Of a DNA stretch of 64,000 nucleotides, positions 31,134 to 39,894 are shown in pieces. Positions within the stretch are counted from its first letter, which is position 1; every line of letters starts with the position of its first letter. The notes under the pieces are model-generated. The model saw nothing but the letters and a program-made list of their open reading frames with translations, was not told where the DNA came from and did not search any database. The stretch lies in assembly GCA_945619025.1 (NCBI GenBank), contig CALZBJ010000001.1, positions 1 to 64,000 of the forward strand, written 5' to 3'. Made by a program: the position numbers and the translations under genes. Source of the DNA: CALZBJ01 sp945619025 (lineage in GTDB: Bacteria; Pseudomonadota; Gammaproteobacteria; Cardiobacteriales; Wohlfahrtiimonadaceae).

Positions 31134-32207
31134 TTACAGCGCATTCGCCGTCTCTAATCGCTCGAGGCGAAGCGTGCGTGAACGTTCATTTTCCTGTACC
31201 GTTGCACCATCGCTAATTCGGATTTGCCCCGCCCGAATCACAAGCTCCCCACCGGAAAGCCCTTTTAAAATCTCTACGTGTGAACGAGTTCGTTCACCAA
31301 GCTCCACCTCACGCATAAGCGCTTTATATTGATTGTCATTGCCGGCAATGGGTTCGGCAATATAGAGAAAATGTTTCCCCTCTTGCGCTACAATCGCCTC
31401 TTCCGGCACCACCACTACATCATATCCATAAGGAATTTTAAGCGCGAGACGGGTGAACATCCCGGAGATTAATTTCTCATCGGTATTATTGTAGAGCGCG
31501 CGAATCGCAAGTGACCGCCCCTCTTGTTCAATTTTTGGGCTCACCGCATACACCTCTGCCTCAAACATCTCATGGGGGAAGTTATCAATGGAAAACTCCA
31601 CCTGTTGCCCCACTTTTGCAATGTGTGCGACGCGCTCTGGAATATTAAACTCAAGCTTAAGTTGGTCAGTATTTGAGAGCGTGACTAAGCTTGTGCCTGC
31701 TTGAATGTAATCGCCTAGATCGAAATTTTTTAGCCCCATCGTACCGTTAAAGGGTGCGTGAATGGTCATCTTTTCAAGATCGGCTTTGGCAATTTCAAGG
31801 CGTGCTTCCGCTTGAAGAAGCGTTGCATGGGCTTCATCTCGCATTTGCGCCGTAGCTCCAGCTTTTGCCGCTTGAAAACGCTCATAGTTTTGCTGGGCAA
31901 TCATCACTTTTGATTCCGCTTCCACGACATTGGCCGCCTGAACGCGTTTATCAAATCGAATGAGCACATCGTCTTTGGCAACATTGCGTCCTTCAATAAA
32001 ATCAATGCCGATAATGCGCCCCGAAATCTCAGGACGAATGGTGATTTCTGAGGAGGGAAAGAGCGTGCCGATCGCATAGATCTCTTCGCTTTTAGGAATT
32101 AATTGGCTCTGTTCAAGCTCCACCTCCGTTGCCTTATCTTGTGCTTGGAGGAACATCGGAAAGAGCATCAACAGGGAGAGCCCAAGGGAAAGATAACGTC
32201 GATTCAT
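31134..32207 (-). CDS. RND efflux adaptor (membrane fusion protein, HlyD/AcrA-like)
   Basis: 357 residues. The N-terminal signal RRYLSLGLSLLMLFPMFLQAQ is followed by the lipoyl-like half PEISGRIIGIDFIEGRNVAKDD, a helical hairpin (about 90-140, Ala/Glu-rich) and the beta-barrel domain with APFNGTMGLKNFDLGDYIQ. It links the permease to an outer-membrane channel. The permease gene is 12 bp downstream, so they form an operon. There is no lipobox Cys. Confidence 0.9.
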   Translation of the reverse strand: MNRRYLSLGLSLLMLFPMFLQAQDKATEVELEQSQLIPKSEEIYAIGTLFPSSEITIRPEISGRIIGIDFIEGRNVAKDDVLIRFDKRVQAANVVEAESKVMIAQQNYERFQAAKAGATAQMRDEAHATLLQAEARLEIAKADLEKMTIHAPFNGTMGLKNFDLGDYIQAGTSLVTLSNTDQLKLEFNIPERVAHIAKVGQQVEFSIDNFPHEMFEAEVYAVSPKIEQEGRSLAIRALYNNTDEKLISGMFTRLALKIPYGYDVVVVPEEAIVAQEGKHFLYIAEPIAGNDNQYKALMREVELGERTRSHVEILKGLSGGELVIRAGQIRISDGATVQENERSRTLRLERLETANAL

Positions 32208-32369
32208 AGCGCAAACCTCTCGCGTAATACTAAACTCTAGCTAAATCATGTGAAGAATCCTAGCATAGCCTTTAGTGTGTGATTTTTTGTAAATAAGTCA
32301 GCTAAATTAATGCTTAGTCTATCATGCAGTGCGGTGCGACTACACGTTTAATCATTTAAATTCATAAAC

Positions 32370-32406
32370 AAAAAGAGCTAAATCAACTCAATTTAGCTCT
32401 TTTTTA
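32370..32406 (-). terminator. bidirectional terminator after the perM-like gene
   Basis: AGAGCTAAAT and ATTTAGCTCT around a 7-nt loop, with T runs on both strands. Confidence 0.85.
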
Positions 32407-32431
32407 TCTACCCTATTCAAAGAATCCCCAT

Positions 32432-33547
32432 CTAGCTTTTGGCGGAGGATTTTCGTTTTGCTTTAATCGCCTTTTTTGGCTCAGGCTCGGGAATCCGGTG
32501 ATCCTCTTCATGGACCCACTCGCGCCATAACGCCACAATGAGCGCCATAATCACAGGCCCGATAAATAGCCCGATTACGCCCATGGTTTTAACCCCGCCA
32601 ACCAGCCCCATAATCGTGGGTAAAAATGGGAGTTTAACCGCACCACCAACAAGACGTGGACGAATGGTTTTATCCACTACAAAAAGCTGAATCGTTCCCC
32701 ATGCAAAGAGGATTAATCCGCTTGTCGTTGAGCCACTTCCCACTAAATAGAGCGAAACCATCGTCATCGATAATGGTGCGCCTCCCGGGATAAGGGCAAA
32801 TACACCGGTAATCACCCCAAGCGTTAAGGGCGACGGCGCGCCGACAAAATAATAGACAAACCCAAACACAATCCCCTCACCGATCGCAATTACGACCATA
32901 CCGGTAACGGTGGAACTAATCAGCGTTGGGACAATGCGGGAAATGCGATGCCAGCGATCCGGAAATACCCGCTCACCGACAATATCGATTTGCTCACAGA
33001 TACTGCGGCCATCTTTATAGAGGAAAAAGAGCGTGATAATCATAAAAAGAAGGGTAAACCCAAGCCCGGCAAAGTGACGGGTAATCTCTTTGGTGATCAC
33101 CATGCTGTATGAAAAGATATTTTTAAGCCCCGCTTTGGCAAGGAGCTCGTTCACCCCGTTCGGGCGATTTAAGAAACTCTCCCACCATTTGTGCAATTCA
33201 TCACCAACGAGGGGAAGATTTTGAATCCAATCGGGCGTTGGCTTACCATCTCGGTTAAGCGCGGTAATCCATTCAAAGAGCCCTTGAATTTCATTAAGAG
33301 AGTAATGCGCAAGCCAAATAAAAGGCAGCACGATTGCAAGGACGATAAAGACCGTTGCAATGCTGGCTGCCACAAGTTCGCGCCCCTTACAGAGACGCAA
33401 TAAATCGCTGTAGGATTGCCAGGTCACAAATGCGATAATCATTGCGCCGAGTGCGGGAACAATAAATTCATGGAAGAAAAAGAGCCCTAATACTAAAATG
33501 AGCCCGATAATCCATTTCGCTACGGGGTGAAATGATAACGCCTTCAT
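32432..33547 (-). CDS. AI-2E family transporter (PerM-like)
   Basis: 371 residues with about eight hydrophobic segments. The family motifs include the C-terminal GLVGGVKTMGVIGLFIGPV and the ALIPGGAPLSM segment. The Lys/Arg-rich C-terminus is cytoplasmic. Members export AI-2 or act as Na+/H+ antiporters; the actual substrate here is unknown. It lies downstream of greA on the same strand. Confidence 0.85.
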   Translation of the reverse strand: MKALSFHPVAKWIIGLILVLGLFFFHEFIVPALGAMIIAFVTWQSYSDLLRLCKGRELVAASIATVFIVLAIVLPFIWLAHYSLNEIQGLFEWITALNRDGKPTPDWIQNLPLVGDELHKWWESFLNRPNGVNELLAKAGLKNIFSYSMVITKEITRHFAGLGFTLLFMIITLFFLYKDGRSICEQIDIVGERVFPDRWHRISRIVPTLISSTVTGMVVIAIGEGIVFGFVYYFVGAPSPLTLGVITGVFALIPGGAPLSMTMVSLYLVGSGSTTSGLILFAWGTIQLFVVDKTIRPRLVGGAVKLPFLPTIMGLVGGVKTMGVIGLFIGPVIMALIVALWREWVHEEDHRIPEPEPKKAIKAKRKSSAKS

Positions 33548-33581
33548 GTGACCTGCCTTATTTCATGGTGTTGTCGGTGTT

Positions 33582-34058
33582 TTAGATGTGTTCTACCTCT
33601 AAAATCTCATACATTTTATCACCACCTGGGGTTTTAATGGTAACCTCATCGTCAACTTCTTTTCCGATAAGCGCACGAGCAATCGGCGAGGAGATCGAAA
33701 GTTTATTCGCCTTCACATCCGCCTCGTAATCGCCGACGATCTGATAGGTGACTTCTTTCTCTTCATTGACATCAAAAAGTGTTACCGTTACCCCGAAAAT
33801 CACCTTGCCGGTATTGGCGATCTGCGTGATATCGATCACTTGAGCATTCGAAAGGCGTGCTTCAAAATCGCTGATTCGAGCTTCGATAAAACCTTGCTCT
33901 TCACGGGCCGCATGATACTCAGCATTCTCTTTTAAGTCACCGTGTTCACGGGCTTCTGCAATGTCTGCAACAACGCGTGGACGTTGTACTTTTTTAAGAT
34001 CATCAAGCTCTGCACGTAAACGCTCAGCGCCCTCTTTCGTAATGGGATATTTATTCAT
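33582..34058 (-). CDS. greA: transcription elongation factor GreA
   Basis: 158 residues, exactly the family length. The N-terminal coiled coil has YPITKEGAERLRAELDDLK, ENAEYHAAREEQGFIEARI with the acidic tip (the D/E pair that reaches the RNA polymerase active site), and the C-terminal FKBP-like domain has SPIARALIGKEVDDEVTI. It rescues backtracked RNA polymerase. Confidence 0.97.
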   Translation of the reverse strand: MNKYPITKEGAERLRAELDDLKKVQRPRVVADIAEAREHGDLKENAEYHAAREEQGFIEARISDFEARLSNAQVIDITQIANTGKVIFGVTVTLFDVNEEKEVTYQIVGDYEADVKANKLSISSPIARALIGKEVDDEVTIKTPGGDKMYEILEVEHI

Positions 34059-34106
34059 TGTCTCAATTCCTGTTGATACGTCTTTGAAGTAAATGTTCTG
34101 CGGGCG

Positions 34107-34532
34107 TTACCACCAGCCAACATTTTCCATTTCAGTCCATGGGGATTGCGGTGCTTTCGGCTCCCCTTTTTGCAATAATTCGATCGAGATATCATCGGGC
34201 GAGCGGAAAAATGCCATCCAACCATCGCGAGGAGGAACATTGATCTCAATGCCAGCATCCATCGCGCGTTGACACACTTCATAGATATCGTCCACCTCAA
34301 AGGCTAAATGCCCAAATGCGCGACCAATACCGTACTCTTCTTCTGAATCCCAGTTGTAGGTCAATTCGATCTCAACCTCTTGCCCCGGCGCCGCTAAATA
34401 GACCAGCGTACATTCCCACTGGGGATATTCCTTACGGCGAGTCTCTTTTAATCCTAAAACATTTGAGAAAAATTCAAGGGATTTCTCAAGGTCTTTAACG
34501 CGGACCATCGTATGTAAAAATTTAACTGTCAT
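34107..34532 (-). CDS. glyoxalase I-like (VOC family) lactoylglutathione lyase
   Basis: 141 residues from the ATG at 34532. Two beta-alpha-beta-beta-beta units carry metal-ligand candidates: His in FLHTMVRVKDLEKSLEFF, Glu in EVEIELTYNWD, His in FGHLAFEVDDIYEVC and Glu in DISIELLQKG. This is the GloA layout. It detoxifies methylglyoxal with glutathione. It lies upstream of greA in the same direction. Confidence 0.85.
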   Translation of the reverse strand: MTVKFLHTMVRVKDLEKSLEFFSNVLGLKETRRKEYPQWECTLVYLAAPGQEVEIELTYNWDSEEEYGIGRAFGHLAFEVDDIYEVCQRAMDAGIEINVPPRDGWMAFFRSPDDISIELLQKGEPKAPQSPWTEMENVGWW

Positions 34533-34552
34533 TTTTGTTCTCCTCAAAAGGA

Positions 34553-34578
34553 AGAAGGGTATGTCAGCATACCCTTCT
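34553..34578. terminator. hairpin between gloA-like and small membrane protein genes
   Basis: An 11-bp perfect inverted repeat, AGAAGGGTATG and CATACCCTTCT, with a 4-nt loop. The downstream T run is poor (TCCTTTT on the minus strand), so termination may be partial. Confidence 0.55.
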
Positions 34579-34656
34579 CATATATTTGTGTGAACGAATT
34601 AAGGGGCGCATTGCATATCTGCTAAATCGCCTTTTACGTTGCTATTTCAAGCTCTA

Positions 34657-34773
34657 TTACATGAAATGCATCACAAGTGATTTAACAAGTACAACCACGA
34701 TCCCTAATAAACATGCACCACTTAATACCGCTAAAATGGGGAAAGTAATTCTATCTGAACTTTGTTGTGACAT
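34657..34773 (-). CDS. 38-residue single-span membrane protein
   Basis: Translates as MSQQSSDRIT followed by the membrane helix FPILAVLSGACLLGIVVVLV and the tail KSLVMHFM. GAGGAG lies 8 bases before the ATG at 34773; an ATG 6 bases further up is too close to it. It sits alone between grpE and the gloA-like gene on the same strand, with a hairpin downstream. Not recognised; small proteins of this kind often modulate membrane complexes. Confidence 0.6.
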   Translation of the reverse strand: MSQQSSDRITFPILAVLSGACLLGIVVVLVKSLVMHFM

Positions 34774-34916
34774 TTCCATCTCCTCTAAAAAAGTTGGCAA
34801 TATTTAAGTACTCGAGGCACCTAAAAGCTACATTTAACTAACTAAATGATAAGGCATGTATTCCTTTTTTTCTAGCTTTATCTCAATAAAAGCTCAGAAG
34901 CGCCCTAATCGTGCGA

Positions 34917-35486
34917 CTATTCAGCAACAATCACCTGCGCCGCTCGTACCACGCGCTCGTTTAGCAAATATCCTTTTTGCACCACTTGAATCACATGACC
35001 GGATTCAAATTCACGATTTTTCTGCATGGTAATGGCTTGATGACGCTCAGGGTCGAGTTTTTCACCGGTAGGATTAATCTGGACGACGCCAAATTTCTCA
35101 CATGCATTTAAGAGCATTTTGTAGGTGAGTTCGGATCCTGTGATAAATTGTTTTACTTCATCATTTTCAGATTTTTGCAGCGCGTTTAATTCGAGCTCCA
35201 TCGCATCTAAAATGGGCAGTAATTCTTTTACAAATTTATCAAGCGCATATTTATGGGCGTTTGCCACATCGATCTCAGCACGGCGTTTGATGTTTTTCAC
35301 ATCGGCGGCTGCGAGTAAATATTGATTATATAGCTTCTCTTTTTCCGCTTGTGCTGCTTCATACGCAGCCGTTAACTCTTCAAGCGTTAATTCGCCCTCT
35401 TCGCCTTCCACCACTTCATCAGTTGCTTCTGCGTCGAGCGCATCATTTTCAAGCTCTACATCCATCTCATTTTTTGTATCTGACAT
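34917..35486 (-). CDS. grpE: GrpE, nucleotide exchange factor for DnaK
   Basis: 189 residues. An acidic N-terminus (about 1-40) is followed by the long dimer helix (LTLEELTAAYEAAQAEKEKL to NIKRRAEIDVANAHKYALDK) and the C-terminal beta domain with DPERHQAITMQ and VVQKGYLLNERVVRAAQVIV. It exchanges ADP on DnaK. A heat-shock-type promoter candidate lies upstream. Confidence 0.96.
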   Translation of the reverse strand: MSDTKNEMDVELENDALDAEATDEVVEGEEGELTLEELTAAYEAAQAEKEKLYNQYLLAAADVKNIKRRAEIDVANAHKYALDKFVKELLPILDAMELELNALQKSENDEVKQFITGSELTYKMLLNACEKFGVVQINPTGEKLDPERHQAITMQKNREFESGHVIQVVQKGYLLNERVVRAAQVIVAE

Positions 35487-35523
35487 GATCTTTTCCCTAC
35501 GTAAAAATTCTATAACACCTATA

Positions 35524-35551
35524 ATTTGAGGTTCATTATAATTTTTTCAAG
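35524..35551 (-). promoter_or_regulatory. candidate sigma32 promoter of grpE
   Basis: Minus strand CTTGAAA (35551..35545), 13-bp spacer, CCTCAAAT (35531..35524), close to the consensus CTTGAAA-N11-16-CCCCATnT. A TATAAT in the spacer could also serve sigma70. Confidence 0.5.
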
Positions 35552-35576
35552 GTGAATTGATAATTTTGTCTAAATA

Positions 35577-35777
35577 TTAATCATCGAGATCATCAAAATC
35601 CCAATCATCTTCAAAACTTTCAAGCTCATACTCTTTCGCGAGCTTTTTCTCTAATGCGCGCTGTTCACGAATCGCTTCAATGTCACGCCACGCTTGAGAT
35701 TTATTGGGTTTTACCTCAGGAATTTCTTCCTCTTCGATAAGATCCTCATCAATAAAATCGTCGTATCCTGCTGTCAT
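35577..35777 (-). CDS. PA3496-family putative envelope integrity protein
   Basis: 66 residues. Acidic N-terminus, the core SQAWRDIEAIREQRALEKKL, and the tail YELESFEDDWDFDDLDD. This matches the short PA3496-like family (R-x-x-I-E-x-x-x-E-x-x-x-L core) found across gammaproteobacteria. The function is unclear. Confidence 0.75.
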   Translation of the reverse strand: MTAGYDDFIDEDLIEEEEIPEVKPNKSQAWRDIEAIREQRALEKKLAKEYELESFEDDWDFDDLDD

Positions 35778-36056
35778 GGTTTTCTCCTATATAAAAACTC
35801 TATGGCATGCTTATAACGCATTCAGGCTAAAAAGCAAATTTTTTTTTAATTTATTGCATTTATCGGGGTGATAACCCTGTAAATTCAAGAGATTACCACA
35901 TGCTTATTTTTCGATCAACTCTTCTTTTTTGATGGAAAAAAGCGTGCCAAAACCGCTCATTTCTAAAACTCTCTGCAAGCAAAAAGAGATACGCTATAAT
36001 ATGCCCTTATTCTTCATAAAAACCCCTTTCCCGCTAAAATCAGGAGGTAAACTAAG

Positions 36057-37100
36057 GTGATTACAGCGTTTATATTAAAAAATGGTCGACTGGTGCAGAG
36101 CAAAATCTCATCGAGCGACGATTTTCAAAAAGAGATGATCTGGATTGATCTTGTCGATCCAACCGAAGAGGAACGCGCCTTAGTTGAAGCTCATTACAAT
36201 TTTGAGTTGCCGGAGAAAGCGGAGATTAAAGATATCGAGGCCTCCGCACGCTTTTATGAAGATGAAGATGGGATTCACGTCCACAGCTTCTTTTTAAATG
36301 ATTTTGGCGATCGCGTGACCAATGTCACCGTCGCTTTTTCGATCTATAATGGCCGCCTCTTTACCCTGCACGATGAGGATTTAAGCTCCTTTAGACTCTA
36401 TCGCCTGCGTGCCCGTCATCCGCAAATTAATGATATGGAGTCGGTCATTGATGTGATGGATATCTTAATTGGGCTTCACGAAACGGCGGTCGAACACGTC
36501 GCGGACGTTCTTGAGCTTATCTATACCAAGCTTGAATCCACAAGCCCTTATGTACTCATTAATGGCAATAAAACGGAAGAGAAAGAGCCTCGAAAATCCC
36601 GTCGCCGCCGACAAAAAGAGCTTGAACAAGAAGAGGATGACGAGCAGAAAAAAGTTGATATGGATACGATCTTATCGGAGATCTCCATTCAAGAAGATAT
36701 TAATGGCAAAGCCCGCTTATCCCTGATGGATACGCGCCGTTCGCTCTCCTTTTTATTGCGGGGCCGCCTACTAACCAATGACCAAAATGAAGATGTGCGA
36801 GAGATTCTGCGCGACTTAGAATCACTCACCAGTCACACCTCATTTCTCTTTGACAAGGTAAACTTCCTGCTCGATGCGGCCATGGGTAAAATCTCCCTTG
36901 AACAGAGCCGTATTATCAAAATCTTCTCCATTGCATCAGTAGTCTTTCTGCCGCCGACACTTATTGCCAGTATCTATGGTATGAACTTTGCCTTTATGCC
37001 AGAGCTCAATTTCCGCTACAGCTATCCGCTCTCGATCGGACTGATGTTTTTATCCGGAATTGCGCCCTATCTCCTCTTTAAGCGAAAAGGTTGGCTGTAA
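36057..37100 (+). CDS. corA: CorA-family divalent cation (Mg2+/Co2+) transporter
   Basis: 347 residues. Start GTG at 36057 with AGGAGG 9 bases upstream. The large cytoplasmic N-terminal domain includes an Arg/Glu-rich insert near 185-205 (KSRRRRQKELEQEEDDEQKK). Two C-terminal spans flank the signature YGMNFAFMPE, with the second ending in LFKRKGWL. It forms a pentameric channel gated by Mg2+. A terminator follows. Confidence 0.93.
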   Translation: MITAFILKNGRLVQSKISSSDDFQKEMIWIDLVDPTEEERALVEAHYNFELPEKAEIKDIEASARFYEDEDGIHVHSFFLNDFGDRVTNVTVAFSIYNGRLFTLHDEDLSSFRLYRLRARHPQINDMESVIDVMDILIGLHETAVEHVADVLELIYTKLESTSPYVLINGNKTEEKEPRKSRRRRQKELEQEEDDEQKKVDMDTILSEISIQEDINGKARLSLMDTRRSLSFLLRGRLLTNDQNEDVREILRDLESLTSHTSFLFDKVNFLLDAAMGKISLEQSRIIKIFSIASVVFLPPTLIASIYGMNFAFMPELNFRYSYPLSIGLMFLSGIAPYLLFKRKGWL

Positions 37101-37153
37101 TTGCTATATATCCATATATAGATATAAGACGAAAACAGCTCTTTGAAACGACA

Positions 37154-37188
37154 AAAACGCGAGCCATCTTACGATCCTCGCGTTTTTT
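37154..37188 (+). terminator. terminator of corA
   Basis: AAACGCGAG and CTCGCGTTT flank a 13-nt loop, followed by T5; the A run on the left makes it bidirectional for the convergent gene. Confidence 0.85.
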
Positions 37189-37226
37189 ATTCCCTTTTAC
37201 TTTTACTTTAATCTACAACCGATATT

Positions 37227-37952
37227 TTATGGCTCGAGACTCTCCTCATCGGTCCCTGCCTCATCAAGCTCTTCCTTAGTATCGATCGACACCTGCTCGA
37301 CAATCATATCAAGCACAAGACGCGCCTCACCTTCTGCACGGGGATAAGCTTTTAGACGAAGGCGATAATCGATATTCTCATTAGGAGTAAATCCTTCAAT
37401 CTCCCCTTTATAGATCTCCCACTGATCCTCAGGCTTTTTACGCACGAGTAGGCAAGTTTCGCCCGATTCTGTCGTACCTAATTTACAGACGGCAGGTTTA
37501 CCAGAAACATAAAGAAACGTCGTGTCATATTCGAGCGCCTCAATATCTTTAAACGCGCCCTTATCGAGCTCTACCGGAATGTAACGACTTTCAGATTCGC
37601 CCCGAATATTTCCAACGAGATAGAGCGCATCACCCTTGCGCACCATTTTCGGTTTATTGCGCAAAAAGGAGCGCACTTTTTGATCAAGCCCTTCCATCGG
37701 CCCCGCACACGCCATCTTAGTAGAAGCTAAACGATGAGGATTGGTACGGAAAATATCGTGCTCTTTAAGATACATCGAACCGGTAAAGGTATTGCAACCG
37801 CCGACGATGGCAAATCGATTGGACTCCATATCGAGCACCGCGCGAATCTCTCGCTCCGCTGAAATCGGCTCGATGGTTAACGAATCGGCAACCCCGATCT
37901 TTCCTACCAGTAAAAGCGCGCTGAGCGTCATCAATTGTCGTAATTTGGCCAT
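37227..37952 (-). CDS. META and DUF4377 domain secreted protein
   Basis: 241 residues from the ATG at 37952 (GAGG upstream). A signal peptide (AKLRQLMTLSALLLVGKIGVADS) is followed by a META/HslJ-like domain with FAIVGGCNTFTGSMYL and TKMACAGPMEGLDQK. The last part, with CLLVRKKPEDQWEIYKGEIEGF, fits DUF4377. Such proteins are exported and linked to heat or novobiocin resistance (HslJ). The C-terminus is acidic. Confidence 0.85.
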   Translation of the reverse strand: MAKLRQLMTLSALLLVGKIGVADSLTIEPISAEREIRAVLDMESNRFAIVGGCNTFTGSMYLKEHDIFRTNPHRLASTKMACAGPMEGLDQKVRSFLRNKPKMVRKGDALYLVGNIRGESESRYIPVELDKGAFKDIEALEYDTTFLYVSGKPAVCKLGTTESGETCLLVRKKPEDQWEIYKGEIEGFTPNENIDYRLRLKAYPRAEGEARLVLDMIVEQVSIDTKEELDEAGTDEESLEP

Positions 37953-38098
37953 CTCAATCGTACCTCGCAATGTTGAGTGTGATAAATTTAACTGCATTTA
38001 TAGTAGCACGGCTCGCCCGCAACACGAGAGTTTTTCCCGTCTAACTCATTCATTTATGATCGCCAGTGCGCCATTGTTAGCCAATTTAATAAAAAAAG

Positions 38099-38126
38099 AT
38101 GACAAATGTTTTTTTCTTTGTATAAT
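38099..38126 (+). promoter_or_regulatory. promoter of first tRNA-Asp
   Basis: ATGACA (38099-38104), 16-bp spacer, TATAAT (38121-38126), 38 bp before the tRNA. Confidence 0.65.
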
Positions 38127-38164
38127 ACGAATCCTCAGTTGGCAACAACGAGAAACAAAACTTA

Positions 38165-38242
38165 GGAGCGGTAGTTCAGTTGGTTTAGAATACCTGCCTG
38201 TCACGCAGGGGGTCGCGGGTTCGAGTCCCGTCCGTTCCGCCA
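38165..38242 (+). tRNA. tRNA-Asp(GTC), copy 1
   Basis: 78 nt with encoded CCA; acceptor GGAGCGG pairs with CCGTTCC. The anticodon loop is CTGTCAC, the T-loop GTTCGAGTC. It matches E. coli tRNA-Asp except for one extra T in the D-loop. Identical to copy 2. Confidence 0.96.
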
Positions 38243-38337
38243 GTTTTAACGCAAGTTTGATCACTTTTATAAGGTCGAATAAGCAAACTATCTTAGTTGA
38301 GTTAGGTGAAGCAGTTAAGATTGAACAAAAATTATGC

Positions 38338-38365
38338 TAGACAATTAAATTTACTTTAGTATAAT
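38338..38365 (+). promoter_or_regulatory. promoter of second tRNA-Asp
   Basis: TAGACA (38338-38343), 16-bp spacer, TATAAT (38360-38365). Confidence 0.65.
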
Positions 38366-38396
38366 ACTTCACCTAGACGCTAGCAATAGCAAATTA

Positions 38397-38474
38397 GGAG
38401 CGGTAGTTCAGTTGGTTTAGAATACCTGCCTGTCACGCAGGGGGTCGCGGGTTCGAGTCCCGTCCGTTCCGCCA
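38397..38474 (+). tRNA. tRNA-Asp(GTC), copy 2
   Basis: Same 78 nt as copy 1, 154 bp downstream, with its own promoter. It is followed by a terminator at 38481. Confidence 0.96.
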
Positions 38475-38480
38475 CATAAG

Positions 38481-38512
38481 AAGCACTGATTCAAACGAGT
38501 CAGTGCTTTTTT
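38481..38512 (+). terminator. terminator of the tRNA-Asp pair
   Basis: AAGCACTGA and TCAGTGCTT with a 10-nt loop, then T4-6. Confidence 0.88.
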
Positions 38513-38561
38513 CTTTGCCTAAAGTTTTATTTAAAACCAGGATAACGGCAAAGCGCATCTC

Positions 38562-39134
38562 TTATCCCCCACCCACAAGTTTCCAGAGCGAAACCACGAG
38601 CGTTTTCACCCACACCCAATTGATCTCCATTCCTTCCACCCCGCTTGCGATCATCTTAATGGTTTGGATCACCGCATAAATCAAAATCAAAATGGAAAAA
38701 ATCACGCGAATCACAAGCCCTACTGCAAAACCTAAAAAGGCACCTAACCCAACCTTTCCCGCGTTGTAGAGATCTTTTCGATCTAAAATTTCACCAAGCA
38801 TCGCCCCAAGCACAAGTCCGATCACCATGCCTAAAATCGACGCAACCAACAATCCCACAATCGAGCCCAACATCGAGAGCCAAATGCCTTTTCGACCCGA
38901 TCCAGTAAGTTTTGCGCCATAGGCCGTCGCTAAATAATCGATCACAGAACCGATTCCGGCAATCACGCCAACAACGATCACGCTTAAAATTGACATCCGT
39001 GTAAAACCATCGAGATAGGCGAGCCACCAATATCCCACAAACATCAAAGGAAGCCCCGGCAAAATCGGGAAGACCGATCCAAGTGCGCCGATCACAATTA
39101 ACACGAGCGCTAAAAGCGCAAAGAGAATCGTCAT
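38562..39134 (-). CDS. DUF456 membrane protein
   Basis: 190 residues, strongly hydrophobic with about five spans. The start (ILFALLALVLIVIGALGSVF) and the Gly-rich segments LTGSGRKGIWLSMLGSIVG and GLVLGAMLGEI are of the DUF456 family. The ATG overlaps the ubiC-like stop (ATGA). Function unknown. Confidence 0.85.
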   Translation of the reverse strand: MTILFALLALVLIVIGALGSVFPILPGLPLMFVGYWWLAYLDGFTRMSILSVIVVGVIAGIGSVIDYLATAYGAKLTGSGRKGIWLSMLGSIVGLLVASILGMVIGLVLGAMLGEILDRKDLYNAGKVGLGAFLGFAVGLVIRVIFSILILIYAVIQTIKMIASGVEGMEINWVWVKTLVVSLWKLVGGG

Positions 39135-39763
39135 ACAGCACGCTCGATCGGTTTTTCGCCGATAAACTCAAAGAGCGCGGGGAGATAATATTCCGTCAAT
39201 TCCAATCCATCGCCAGCCCAATCAAATATCGAACGGCGCGCAATAAAAGTCGGCACGTCGAAAGCATGATCAGATTGCTCAAGATGATCCGGATAATCTT
39301 GAGCTTCCATTCCCCACTCAAACATGGGCGGATTTTTCACCACCGCATACTCAAACGGCGTACGCGTAATTGGAAGCGAGCCATCAAAAAGTTTATGCCC
39401 GAGCGGCTCTGTACCGCAATCGAGAATTTCAAGCCAGCGCGATTCATTTACTCGCCCCTTTTCAAGCGAGGAGGGCACTCCCTGACAAAGACTTTGCGCC
39501 CATACAACCGGAATTCCATCAAGAAGCAAAAAGACCTCTCGGCTAAAGAAATTATGATCGGACAGTGCATTAAAGCGCGGATCGCCGAGCGCTTCAATTT
39601 GGCGATTGCCTAAAAATAACAAGGAAACGGAAAAGTCTGCGCCGAGCGATTTCAATCCCGCTGTTAACGATTGGATGCGCAATAATGGATCGAGTACTTT
39701 AAAGCGTGGCTCTCGATCATAGATCGATTTCAGCCCATCTCGCCACTCCGATAAATTCGCCAT
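39131..39763 (-). CDS. ubiC: chorismate lyase (chorismate to 4-hydroxybenzoate)
   Basis: 210 residues. The family pattern REVFLLLDGIPVVWAQSLC, then LGHKLFDG with ITRTPFEYA, and RRSIFDWAGDGLELTEYYLPAL near the C-terminus, match UbiC. It removes pyruvate from chorismate as the first step of ubiquinone synthesis. The N-terminal half is more divergent. Translationally coupled to a DUF456 gene; no ubiA is adjacent. Confidence 0.82.
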   Translation of the reverse strand: MANLSEWRDGLKSIYDREPRFKVLDPLLRIQSLTAGLKSLGADFSVSLLFLGNRQIEALGDPRFNALSDHNFFSREVFLLLDGIPVVWAQSLCQGVPSSLEKGRVNESRWLEILDCGTEPLGHKLFDGSLPITRTPFEYAVVKNPPMFEWGMEAQDYPDHLEQSDHAFDVPTFIARRSIFDWAGDGLELTEYYLPALFEFIGEKPIERAV

Positions 39764-39894
39764 AACGCCTCTTCCTTCTCTAAAAATGATGGGGTATAGT
39801 GTAACGCAGAACGGGCTGACGCCTCAACGAGATCCGCACGTTTACGCCGAATCTTGTCTTATAACAATAACTCAGACACCCCAAAAAGGATCCT

